This document shows positions 1 through 10,937 of a stretch of DNA of 64,000 nucleotides, piece after piece. Every line of letters begins with the position of its first letter. Within the stretch, counting starts at the first letter, position 1. Origin of the DNA: Adenanthera pavonina (lineage: Eukaryota > Streptophyta > Magnoliopsida > Fabales > Fabaceae); NCBI GenBank assembly GCA_026686845.1, contig JAIVEN010000024.1, positions 5,815,501-5,879,500 of the forward strand, written 5' to 3'. A program made the position numbers and the translations under genes. The notes beneath the pieces are model-generated. The model was not told the DNA's origin, searched no databases, and was given only the letters and a program-made list of their open reading frames with translations.

Positions 1-1767
1 TGGAAGATTGACCAAATTCCAAACTTGGTTTATCCTCATCAAATCCATTTCCTCTTCCATTGCTTTCTTCCATTCATTTCTAGCAGGGCATGATAGAGCT
101 TCTTGTATTGAACTGGGCTCATCATCATCTTGTGGGGTAACAATAAGTGCAATCCCTTATATTAGGTAACGTCTCTTTGGCACACTTTCTCTATTACTCC
201 TTCACAGTAGGGTCTCTTGTAAGTTGTTATGTTCTGGAACAAAATCTTGCACTAGTCTCTGAGAGCTCCCACTCGAATCAAGAGGTTAAGGTATATAAAC
301 TTGTTTTTCAGTTTCTTCATGTATCTCATAAAGAGATACAATATGATCTATGTCACCCCTTCTAGGGAATTCATTTTCTAGAAATGTTACATTTCTAGAT
401 TCTATCTCAATCACAATTCCATCTTGGTTTTCTCCAATGAAAGCATAACCCTTAGATTGTTCAGAGTATCCAATAAAGATACATTTCTTCCCTCTTGGAC
501 CTAGCTTTCCATATTTATTGGAAGGATTATGGACATAAGCTGCCAACCGCAAGGGTTTTAAGATATTCAAATCTGGCTTATGATTTGTCCATTACTCATA
601 GGGTATGGATGTGACCAACTTTGAGGGCACATAGTAAAGTATGAAGGCTGTAGTTAAAAGTACATCTCCCAAAATGAAATAGGTAGATTGGCTTGTGCCA
701 TCATGGACCTAACCATGTCTAGTAATGTTCTATTTCTTCTTTTGGTTACATTATTTTGTTATTGAGTGCCTGAGATTGTAAGTTGCCTTATTATTCCATT
801 TTTTTCACAGAGCTCTTTGAATTGATCTGATAAATATTCACATCCATGATCGGTTCTTAATGCATTGATTTTCTTGTCTGTTTGATTTTTGACTAAGTTA
901 ATGTAATATCTAAAACATTCTAATGCTTTAGACTTATGCGACATCAAATAGACATAATCAAATCATGAGTAATCAGCAATGAAAGTGATGAAATAAATGG
1001 CTCCATTTTTGCCCTCACACTCATCGGACCATAAACATCTGAATGGATTAACAGCAATGAAGTTTCTGCCCTAGTTTTAGTTCCAAATGGTTTTCTAGTT
1101 GTTTTACCAGCTAGGGAATGCTCACACAAGGACATTTCTATTTTATCAATTGTACCTAGCAATCCCTCTCTAGCTAGTTTAATCATTCTATTTTGGCCAA
1201 TGTATCCTAGTCTAGCATGCCATGTGTCTATATATGTATTAAGATTAGAACTAGAAGCAGAAAAGCAATCATATTTATAATAATTATCAAATATGTCTAG
1301 AATAACAAAACCATTGGAAATAAAACCAAAACCATAATACATTATCCCTTTGAAAATATCAGTAAGTCTATTATAAAAATTAACATCAAATCCATAATAA
1401 AAAAGACAAATAATAGAAACTAAATTCCACCGGATGTTAGGTGCATATAAAACATCGTGAAGTATTAAAACTTTTTTGCTATGCAAATGTAGCTTGACAA
1501 TGTCAATTTCCTTCACTTCAAGCCTCGTGTTGTTGCCAACGAAAAGCCATCTGCTATGTTTTAACACCTTACAGAATTCCACGAAGGACTCTCGACCCTT
1601 GGTTACGTGGTCTATGGTGCCTGAGTCTATAATCCATGAAAAAGATGAAGACTCAATTAGTAAAACAGTACTAGAAACATAAGAATAATGAATAGAACGA
1701 GATTCCAGAAATACCCTATTTTGCTCAGGGCAATCACGAGCAAAATGTCCCATCCTCTGACAGGCAT
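1..1767 (-). pseudogene. Old Ty1/copia pol remnant (zinc knuckle, protease, integrase, start of RT)
   Basis: Read on the minus strand, the domains appear in copia order. A CCHC zinc knuckle (CYACQRMGHFARDC) lies at about 1767-1726. The protease motif WIIDSG is at about 1634-1617. A GAG-pre-integrase segment (WHARLGYIGQNRM) follows, then the integrase core: first part HSDVYGPMS near 1030, then RTDHGCEYLS near 865, then NVTKRRNRTLLDMVRS near 745-700. The C-terminal integrase motif GKLGPRGKKCIFIGY is near 510-465. The first 130 bases encode the start of reverse transcriptase (NEWKKAMEEEMDLM), so the rest of the element lies left of the window. Several frameshifts and nonsense codons break it. 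It is a different copia lineage from copies A-C: the integrase spacing and sequence are unlike theirs, and the LLDMVRSMM block is typical of other plant copia families. Confidence 0.88.
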
Positions 1768-1841
1768 AACATTTGACCTTTAACAGGTTAATCTTTTTAG
1801 CACCCTTTTTGCCCTTCCTCTTGAAGGATCTTTTGCCTTTC

Positions 1842-2237
1842 TAGAATTTGTTGCCATTCTTCTTCCCTTTCTTTTGGAATTTCTTGTCCTTCTTAGCCTT
1901 GGGCTTTATGTTGGATAGACCAGGATCCTCAACAATGTATGCACATAGCATGTGCAGTTGTATACTGTTCATACTCACACATCAGATCATCTGCCATGGC
2001 ACTCAACATGGTGATTCGGGAAATGCTCTTCTTTTTCTTCCAGGAAATGTAAGCCTTCATGTCCCTTCTATGTTAAGCAATGTTCCCTTGCTCAGGTTCC
2101 ACTAAAACAGTAGTCAGCGACTCTACGACATCTTGTTCCTCCAGAATGTAGGATACCTTCCTATGCCATATGTCCCAGTTACTGCCATTCAATTTGTCCC
2201 ATTTATTAAGCTCAACAATAATGTTTTTGCTTGCCAT
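1842..2237 (-). pseudogene. Gag remnant of the old Ty1/copia element
   Basis: An ATG at 2237 (minus strand) opens a reading frame beginning MASKNIIVELNKWDKLNGSNW, the usual N-terminus of a plant copia Gag, with a following segment WDIWHRKVSYILEEQD. A lysine-rich stretch (KAKKDKKFQKKGKKNG) precedes the zinc knuckle of the downstream pol remnant. A TAG at about 1842-1844 and further shifts break the frame. It belongs to the same decayed element as the pol remnant to its left. The family assignment is clear; exact frame breaks between 2100 and 1900 were not resolved by hand. Confidence 0.75.
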
Positions 2238-2663
2238 TCTACATAATTATAGCACATATTATTATACAAAATCTTTTATTTGTATTCATCCTTGAGTAGG
2301 TCCAAAGCAACTCTACCAAAACTCACGATCGGAAGTCTACATTTTGTTTACCCCCATCACATGAAATTTAGTTTTGTCACTATTTCCTATCAAGGATATA
2401 TGCAAATAATTTTTTTTATGCATTTTATAGCTCGTAGATGACTCAGTATCTAAGAGCTCCCACTTGATATACACTTACTCCCACTCAGATGGAGTATTTT
2501 CATTTTAACAAAAAAATAATGAAATCATAAATAAATAAATAAATAAAATAACAATGTTCCACAATAAAATTGACATATAAAGTCAAGGACAATACAAAGT
2601 CAAGGACAATTAAGTCTAAATTAACACAATTCATAAAGGAATAAAAAAATAGCATCATGTTTC
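2238..2663 (-). other. 5' noncoding region of the old copia element
   Basis: AT-rich, no coding. The minus-strand sequence starting at about 2510 (TGTTAAAATGAAAATACTCC) could be the outer end of the old element's 5' LTR, since it begins TG and lies upstream of gag, but no primer binding site matching initiator tRNA-Met was seen, so this is only a suggestion. A short (AAAT)n run lies at 2529-2548. The stretch is cut at 2663 by the copy A insertion. Confidence 0.35.
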
Positions 2664-4319
2664 TGTTAGTCAGGCTGACTTCCCAAGAGAGGGGGTGAAT
2701 TGGGAAGATTAAAATTTTCTGCACAAAGTGAGAATAATGAAGAAAGCAAGGAATGACAGAAAAACAGAGTATGAAGCAGTAATATAAAAGAGTAGTGATA
2801 GAGAGAAGAAAAACTCTGATATTTATCCTGGTTCGGTCTCTCCACTTGACCTACGTCCAGTCCTCAAGACACCACTTGAGATTTTCCACTATTCAGCAAG
2901 AATTCAACGGGCTTCTTGCAAATGCCACAGTACAACGTCAATGCTCTATTTTCTAGAGCTCACTCAATCACTTTCTGCACTTTCACAAAGTGCTTTACAG
3001 TCCCTTGTGATATCTCCTCACAAGTAAATCTATCTCTCAGAGGAAGATTAGATTGTTTACAAATGTGAAACTCTCTTGAATAGAGTGAATATGAAAGTTG
3101 ATGTACAAGTATTGAAGTAAGAGGGTAAAAGTCTTTGAGTAGAAAATTTGGCAAAATTTCAGTATATACAAAGTTTGATTTGTTACCCACAACTTCAAAT
3201 GATGTTGTATTTATAGATTTAGGTCCCAACTATTCGTTAGAGACAAAATCTATCCGTTGGGGAAGTTATCCAATGGTTACTCTGAAAAACTATCCGTTAA
3301 CCAACCGCATTTAATGCTTCTGACATTCTGAAATTCGAATTTCGGTTGGTCAACGGATGAATTTCGAAGGAATCGAAGGTTAAAGCTTCCAACGTTGAAG
3401 TACTGAAGTTCGTTTGTTCATGAAGTGAAATTCAAATTTTGAAACTTAGAAAATGTTTTCATGTTGTGACATACGAATTTTCAAGAAGAAAGTTTTTTTG
3501 TTAAGTGTGAACAGTATTTTCAATTTGCTACAGTGCCCTCGAAATTCAAATTTTGGAACCTCAAAATTCGTCTGTCCGTAGCAGGCTTAAAAGGCACAGT
3601 AGTTCATTTACTTCGAAATTCAAATTTTCAAAGAGTGAAGTTCATCTGTCAGAGAGATCTCTTTTCAGACTTACTTCAGCATTCGAATTTGTAAACACTG
3701 TCCTTTGTATGTCACTATGTCATTTCAACAGACTCACAACTTTAGCTTCTGAAATTCGAATTTCCATGTTCAAAGTTCGTCTGTAAGTGAGCAGTTTTGA
3801 AACTCAATACAATCTTGATTTGAGATGAACTTTAACATTGTTTCAGACGAATTTCTTCAGTTTTCATAAATTCCATTTTGTCTGAAATTCGAATGTTCAA
3901 AACCGAAAGTTCATCTGTTACTCAACAGCTTCTTTCAGACACTTATGAAAATTTGAATTTTGGAAAATTAAAATTCGTCTGTCAGAGAGGCATCTCTTCA
4001 GACTTATTCAGTTTTAACTCGAAATTCAAATTTCCAAAGCCAAAGTTCGAATTTCCAACATGACAGTTCAATGTAAACTTTTCAAAGTTCGTCTGTTGGA
4101 GGGTATTTTTCAAATATTTCATAAAATCAAGTTTTTAAAACATCTTTTCATCAAATCAAAGTCTTTTACCCATACTTAAACATAACTAGTGATCCTACAA
4201 CAAATCTTGCACAGATTACTCCAGAATTTCTTCATTCGAACTCTTTGTGCACCTTTGATATCTTTTATTCCAAGCTCTTGAGAGTTGATTTGGAATCATC
4301 AAAACTTCTTGATTCAACA
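2664..4319 (-). repeat. Copy A 3' LTR
   Basis: 1656 bp, TG...CA ends, near-identical to 12789-14443. On the minus strand U3 begins at 4319. A TATA box precedes the presumed R region. The stretch 3330-4240 (U3) is a dense array of short motifs: imperfect palindromes of the type AAATTCGAATTT and repeats of TTCGTCTGT or TTCATCTGT at about 3565, 3640, 3776, 3910, 3972 and 4090. No coding capacity. Confidence 0.95.
3208..3215 (-). promoter_or_regulatory. TATA box in copy A LTR
   Basis: Minus-strand TATAAATA. The same box is present in the other copy A LTR at 13332-13339 and in the copy B LTR at 49524-49531, with surrounding sequence conserved, which supports a functional core promoter for the family. 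It lies downstream of the U3 motif array, as expected for an LTR promoter. Confidence 0.6.
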
Positions 4320-4333
4320 TTCTCCCCCTTTTT
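4320..4333 (-). promoter_or_regulatory. Polypurine tract adjoining copy A 3' LTR
   Basis: Minus-strand AAAAAGGGGGAGAA directly abuts the 3' LTR, the position where plus-strand DNA synthesis is primed. Similar tracts occur at 4388-4398 (GAGGGGGAGC) and at 4690-4701 inside the envelope-like frame. Multiple polypurine tracts upstream of the 3' LTR are a known Sirevirus trait. Copy B keeps equivalents at 50439-50452 and 50505-50518. Confidence 0.75.
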
Positions 4334-4608
4334 GATGATGACAAAACAACTTACAAACTGGATTAGTACTTGGGTTTGCTTTAACAAGCTCCCCCTCAAC
4401 ATATGCATTGTATTTCAAAAGATATCATATATGGTAAATCATGTGAAAAGATTCAAAGAGCAAATCATTGCAATCGAGAAATTCTTTCATTCAAATACAC
4501 AAATTAATTACAGAATACAAAATATCAAAATAGCAAAGCACAATACAAATAATCAAAATAGACAGCACAACAAGAGGATTCAAGCCGAAGTTCTAAGCAG
4601 TCCTTCCA
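4334..4608 (-). other. Untranslated region between envelope-like gene and 3' LTR
   Basis: About 275 bp of AT-rich noncoding sequence containing a secondary purine tract. Nothing else recognised. Confidence 0.5.
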
Positions 4609-6797
4609 TTACTTCTTCTTTGGCTTGGTCTTCTTGTTGTACGTCTTCCCAGATGGCTCAGCAGCAGATTTTCCAGTTTGTTTCTTCTTCTCCCCCTTTT
4701 TGGCATCATCAGGAAGGCCAACAAAATCAATCGGAGGAGGGATCTGAGAGACTGGAATAGCTCTGAGAGGCACAGGAGCAAATGGGATTTCTGGTTCAAC
4801 TAGTGCAGGAGGCTCAGGACTTAGTTCTTCATCATCATCAGAGACCTCAAGCAACTCCTGCATTGCCTGCCTAGAAAGAGCCAATTGAGCTCTTTGTTCC
4901 TCTGAGAGTCCATAAGCAGCGAGAGAAGGAGGAGCTGGTTTATCAGAACGAAACATTTCTTCAAGCCTTCTCCTCTGAGCTTGCAGCAGAGCATTTTGAG
5001 CAATAGCTTCATAATCAACAACAGGCACAATGCTTCTCTCAATATTGCTGGCACCCTCCTGCATGGAAGAGGTGGAAATGGCTGCCACCAGTCTTTCAAC
5101 TTGCTTAGATTCTTGAATGGACAGAATTGAATTCTGAGCATCTTCTTGCATAGGCTCATGAGGGCTTGTTTCTTGAAGACCTTCTTCTTACAAACCATAG
5201 TCCAAGGGTGGACCAGGACTTGGTGTCCTCATTGTACCAGTAGGCTCATCCCTATCTATATCATCATCATGGTCAGAGGAGGCTAGCTTAAAGGGGCTTG
5301 GAGGCTCAAGGGTTGGAGATCGGACAGGCACAGAGAACCCTGGCTGAGGTGGAGCTGATGTGGTAGGGATTGCACTTTGAATTTCTTCATAGGCATCAGC
5401 AACCACTTTCATATTCTTTGCCAACTGATGTATTTGATCTTGCAGATGATCAAACTTGGCATTTTGTTCATCTCTGATGCTAAGGATGAGTGTAGACAGG
5501 CTGTCATACAACTCAATGATCTTGGTTGGTTTGGCACGAGAGGAGGGAGTGGATGGAATGTGAGTGGGCTTGGATGGAGATGGAATAGGCACAGAGGGCT
5601 GAGGAGTAGGTCTGGCAGGAGCCTCAAAAGTACCCTCTTGTTGTAGGGAGGTACCTTCAACAAAGAATAGATCCTCATTTCTTCCTGCTCCCTTTCCAAC
5701 CCATCTTCCTTCATCCTTTTCAATACCCATTCTCTGAAGTTCTTCCTCCTTGAAGATCTCAGTGGGTTTCCCTTTCCCCTTCTCAAGATGCTGAATTCTG
5801 GCATACTGTAGAATTCTGGAAATGATAGCAGCATAGGGGAGTGTGGAGTCCTTCCTCTGATCTCTTGCCTTGATCATGAGTTGGAATATGATATGACCCA
5901 TGTTGATAAGTTTTCCATGCATGATTGCTGCCATGACATGTGCCTCTGCCCTTGTTATCATATTGAAGCTGCCTCCTTTGTTGAATATGATCCTGGACAC
6001 TATGTAGTGCAGGATCCTCACTTGAACACTGAGATCTGTGGGCTTCAACACGTTTATTGATGGTCAATTTTCCTTTCTTCTGAACAATGTGCTCAGAATT
6101 GTGCTCTCCTTGTAGTTCAAAAAGGGGCCACCTTCTTCATCAGCAATTTCTGCCTCATCCATGTATCCAGAGGCAGTAATATCAATCTTGAGTCCATCTT
6201 GCCCTGGGATCTCCAATACCTCATTAAATGTTTCATCAGTGAGCCAGATGGTCCTAGATCTCAGATTGACTTCCCATTTCTTCTTCTTGCTATTGTACTT
6301 TAGGGAAGCATACCAAGACTTCACTACCTCATCATCATATTCTCTAACACTTCCAACAGATTCTTGTATCTCATCATCCATATACCAGCATCAAAATTAT
6401 TGGAGACCAAGAAATCTTCCAAGTTTACACAATGTGGCTTGATTACCTTTTTGTTGGCAAACTTGATGGAGTATTCCTCTTGAATCTGTGGAGTGCTCCA
6501 TAATGGCCGTGTGGTAAGCTCATATTCCCCAGATTCAGTACTTGAGGATGAAGTGGAAGCAATAGGTTCAGTAGCAACAGGAACAGGGACCGAAGGTTCT
6601 GCTATCTTTGAGGAAGAGGGTCCAGCCTTCTTTGATTCTCCCTTGGGTGTAGATTTCTGGCGTTTGGAAGGAGTTCCCTTGCTGGATTCAGCCTTTCTCT
6701 TCGGTTTTTCTCCTTCCTTCGTTGCATATTGGGATTTAACTGAACGTTTTGGCCGAGCCTCTCCTTTGCCAGCTTCTGGATTCTTAACTCTTGCCAT
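4609..6797 (-). pseudogene. Envelope-like third gene of copy A, broken
   Basis: Starts at an ATG at 6797 (MARVKNPEAGKGEARPKRS). The N-terminal part is basic and Ser/Pro/Lys-rich. The middle carries the best conserved block, FNKGGSFNMITRAEAHVM (about 5970-5920), typical of the plant transposon protein domain found in Sirevirus third genes. Next comes a Pro-rich segment with many TP/SP repeats, then LYDSLSTLILSIRDEQNAKF and a probable coiled coil (FDHLQDQIHQLAKNM). The tail is lysine-rich (KKTKPKKK). One frameshift near 6330-6380 and in-frame stops at 6064-6066 and 5188-5190 break it. I see no clear signal peptide or hydrophobic membrane segment, so an envelope function is by position only. Copies B and C carry homologues that keep the central block. 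Confidence 0.8.
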
Positions 6798-7796
6798 TTT
6801 CAGGAATGAATGTTGCAGAATGGGGCAAGGAATAGGTTTAAAGGATGCGAAAGGAAGTTTAAACGGTGGGAAATGATGATTTTTGGTCCGAATTGAAGAG
6901 CATTGATTGGAGAATTAGAACAGACTCGGAGAGAATAGGAATAGGGTTGCGTCTGTTCAAATGAAAACTGTCGATTTTAACGTATGTAACTGTTTAACAG
7001 ATGAATTTTGAAGGGTCAAAATTTGAACTTCGGGTAGTTACAAGTTAAACCATTTAGCAAAGCTTACTGACAGACAAATTTTCTTCTGAAAGTTCGTCTG
7101 ACAGAGGCTTGGATAAAATAACACAAGATGAACAGACGAACTTTGTTCCAACAAAGTTCGAATTTTCAAGAGCAAACATCAAGCAGCAAACAAACCACCA
7201 AACAACAGACGAATTAAGCAAACAAAACTTCATCTTTCAAAGATTCAACATTGAGGAGCATGTTTCAACAGACGAATTTTAAGTCAGAAATTCAAATTTC
7301 TAAATTTTGTGAAAGTTATCCAACATTCGTATATTAAGAGATAATCATTAGTATAATCATCATGTTGGACAGTCATAACTTTGAAATTTTGTTCTTGAAA
7401 ATTTGAATTTTGAAGGATCAACAGATGAATTTCGAGGTATCATCAAGAATTGTTCCTTCTAATAACAGGCCAAAGTTCGTCTGTTGGATATCCAAAATTC
7501 GAATGTTGACCATGCTGGCTTCCTCAGAAACTTAGTTTTTCACGGAAATTCGTCTAACACACAATCTATATATGAATTTCAACTTTAAAAACTTACAGAT
7601 TGGATCCAGAAACTCAGAATTTTTGCCCTTTACATCACTCTTTGATTGTTCCTTTCCAATGTGCTCCATTTTTCAGATTTATTGTCAATGAATCTCATGA
7701 GGAGCACCTGCAGCTTAAATTAAACACACTCCGATGCTAAAGTTAGAACTAATTAAATGTTTGAAAAATTAAAAATAGAATTACATACGGATTTAC
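6798..7796 (-). other. Motif-rich pol-envelope spacer of copy A
   Basis: About 1 kb without coding. From about 6960 to 7600 it is filled with the same short motifs as the LTR U3: (A)CAGACGAA or its complement TTCGTCTG, and AAATTCGAATTT-like palindromes, for example near 7025, 7100, 7135, 7210, 7275, 7420, 7475 and 7545. Copies B (52917-53919) and C (61885-62956) have homologous spacers with the same motifs, more degraded. Confidence 0.6.
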
Positions 7797-10700
7797 TTAC
7801 AGTTCATTGGGATTTACTATGCCCAATTCTCTTCTTATTTTGCAATGTCTATCTTCTGACAGAGGCGTTGTCAGGATATCTGCAACTTGATCTTCAGTTG
7901 GGATGTACTCTAGTCTGATTTCTCCTTTCAAAATGTGATCCCTTATGAAGTGGTGCCTAACTTCAATATGTTTTGTCCTTGAGTGCATGACAGGATTCTT
8001 TGTGATATTGATGGCACTTTGATTGTCACACTTGATTGGTATTTCTTTCAACTCAACCTCAAGATCTTCCAGTTGCTGTTTCATCCAGATGATTTGGGCA
8101 TAACAACTTCCAGCTGCAACATACTCAGCTTCTGCCGTGGATAGGGCCACACTGTTTTGCTTTTTGCTAAACCATGAAACCAAGGATCCTCCAGGAAACT
8201 GACAAGTTCCACTTGTGCTTTTTCTGTCAGTTTTGGATCTTGCAAAATCAGCATCAGTGTATCCTTTGAGATCTTCTCCATTGCCCTTTGGATACCAAAG
8301 ACCCATCTGTGATGTTCCAATCAGATATCTGAAGATTCTCTTCACAGCAGTTGCATGGGTTTCTTTGGGACATGATTGGAACCTTGCACACATACAGACA
8401 CTAAACATAATATCAGGTCTGCTGGCAGTTAAGTACAGTAGGGATCCAATCATTCTCCTATACTGAGTTATGTCAAACATTTTTCCTTTCTCATCCATGT
8501 CCAGTTTGGTTGCAGTAGCCATAGGTGTCCCCATTGGCTTGGCATTTTCCATTCCAAACTTCTTCAGCAATTCCTTCAGATACTTGGATTGATTGAGGAA
8601 GATACCATCATTGTTCTGTCTGATTTACAATCCAAGGAAGAAGTTGAGTTCACCCATCATAGACATTTCACATTTCCCCTGCATTAACTTAGAAAAATTC
8701 TTGCAGAGAGATTCATTAGTAGCACCAAATATAATATCATCAATATAGATTTGAACAATGAGTAAATCTTTATTTTATTTCTTAGTAAATAAGGTTGTAT
8801 ATACTTTTCCTCTGTTAAACCCCTTTTCAGTTAGAAAATTACTCAATCTTTCATACCATGCTCTAAGGACTTGCTTCAAACCGTAAAGAGCTTTCTTTAG
8901 TTTATACACATGGTTTGGTTTTGTAGAATCCTCAAAACCTGGAGGCTGATCTACATAAATTTCTTCCATGATATATCCATTCAGAAAAGCACTCTTTACA
9001 TCCATTTGATATAACAAAATATTTTTCATGCATGCATATGCTAATAGAATTCTAATTGCTTCTAATCTAGCTACTGGAGCAAAGGTTTCCTCAAAATCAA
9101 TGCCCTCTTCTTGATTATAACCTTTAGCAACCAGTCTAGCTTTGTTTCTGATGATTGATCCTGATTCATCAAGTTTATTTCTAAAAACCCATTTGGTACC
9201 TATGACAGGATGATTTTTGGGTCTAGGCACTAAATCCCAGACTTGATTTCTTTCAAATTGATTTAATTCATCCTGTATAGCTAGAATCCAGTTCTCATCA
9301 GTTAAGGCTTCCTCAGTACATTTAGGTTCAATTTGTGATATGAAAGCACAATTAATCATTTGATCCCTTAACTGTTTTCTGGTTCTCACTTTCTCTTGAA
9401 CATTCCCTATCACTTGATCAACAGGATGATTCCTTTGATATCTCCAAGCTCTAGGGAGTTCTTGAGATATTTGTTCATTTTCTTCTTTAAAATCTTTCTC
9501 CTGAATATCTTCCTCTATATTAATAGATTCAGATATTTTTGGAGGCTCAATTATATCTTCATTAGAGATATCTAACTTTTTAAGATTTGAAACAAGATCA
9601 TTCTCATTAGTAACATGTTTAGAAGCAGTTTCATTTTCAATAAATACTACATGCACAGATTCCTCTACTAAATTAGACCTTTTATTAAAAACTCTATATG
9701 CTTTACTTCTACTAGAATAGCCCAGAAATATACCTTCATCGGATTTGGGATCAAACTTACCCAGATTTTCTTTTCCATTGTTGTGAATGAAGCATTTGCA
9801 CCTGAACACATGGAGATGTGACAGATTTGGCTTTCTTCCCTTGTACAGCTCGTATGGAGTCTTTCCAAGGATTGGCCTGATGTAGGCTCTGTTTATGATG
9901 TAGCTTGCTGTATTTACTGCATCAGCTCAAAACACTTGAGATAGCTCCTTTTCATTCAGCATAGCTCTAGCCATCTCTCCAATGGTTCTGTTCTTCCTTT
10001 CTACTACTCCATTCTGTTGAGGAGTTCTTGGAGCTAAGAAGTTATGATCAATTCCATGCTCATTGCAGTACTCCAGAAAGTATGAGTTTTCAAACTCTCC
10101 TCCATGATTTGACCTGATAGACACAATGGAAATACCTTTCTCATTTTGCACTTTCTTAGCTAAGGTTACAAATGCATCAAAGGTATCACTTTTAGAGGAA
10201 AGAAATAATGTCCATGTAAATCTAGAGTAATCATCCACAATTACAAGTACATACAGATTACCACCAATGCTTTTTACCCTAGATGGACCAATTAAATCCA
10301 TATGTAGTAGTTCTAGTGGTCTAGTTGTGGTGACTACGTTTTTAGGTTTAAAAGAAGATTTAGTTTGCTTTCCTCTTAAGCATGCATCACATTCTTTGTC
10401 TTTTTCAAAAGAAATTTTTAGTAGGCCAGTGACTAGCTCGTTTTTAACCAGTTTTGAAAGTTGATTCATGTTAACATGAGCTAATCTTCTATGCCATAGG
10501 CAACTATCATTGTCCTGACTAATTAAGCAAACAAAATCTAAGGGAGGAAGTTCATCAAGATCAATAGTATAGCAGTTACCATCCCTTTGAGCTTTGAGGA
10601 TTACTTTGTGATCACTTTTTCTGATGACTAGGCAGAATTTTGAGTCAAACAGCACCTAATTTCCTTTGTCACACGTTTGTCTCACACTCAGCAGATTGTG

Positions 10701-10937
10701 GTTGAGGCCTATCACAAACAACACCTCTTCAATGGATGTTTCTGGATTTTTGCCCACAATGCCAATGCCGACTATTTTGCCATATTGATCACCTCCAAAG
10801 GTTACCTTTCCTCCTTTCTTGTCTCTAAGGATGATGAACTTCTCCTTGTCATCAGTCATGTGACTTGAGCAGGCACTATCCATGTACCATTTGTTGTTTC
10901 TTTTAGCTTTTAGACAGACCTGCAAAACAAAATTCAA
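7797..10937 (-). pseudogene. pol: Copy A pol: protease, integrase, reverse transcriptase, RNase H
   Basis: A single reading frame runs the whole length once four nonsense codons are ignored (10656-10658 TAG, 9927-9929 TGA, 8775-8777 TAA, 8625-8627 TAA). Protease: WYMDSACSSHMT, with DSA at the catalytic triad. GAG-pre-integrase: H...H with CDACLRGKQTK. Integrase core: LHMDLIGPS, then IRSNHGGEFEN, where the usual catalytic Asp of the second motif is Asn, then [46 protein letters not shown], and IYIDDIIFG at about 8757-8730. RNase H: YTDADFARSK, AEAEYVAAGS, CDNQSAINI. It ends GIVNPNEL. The Asp-to-Asn change and the stops mean that this copy cannot supply its own integrase and RT. Confidence 0.93.
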
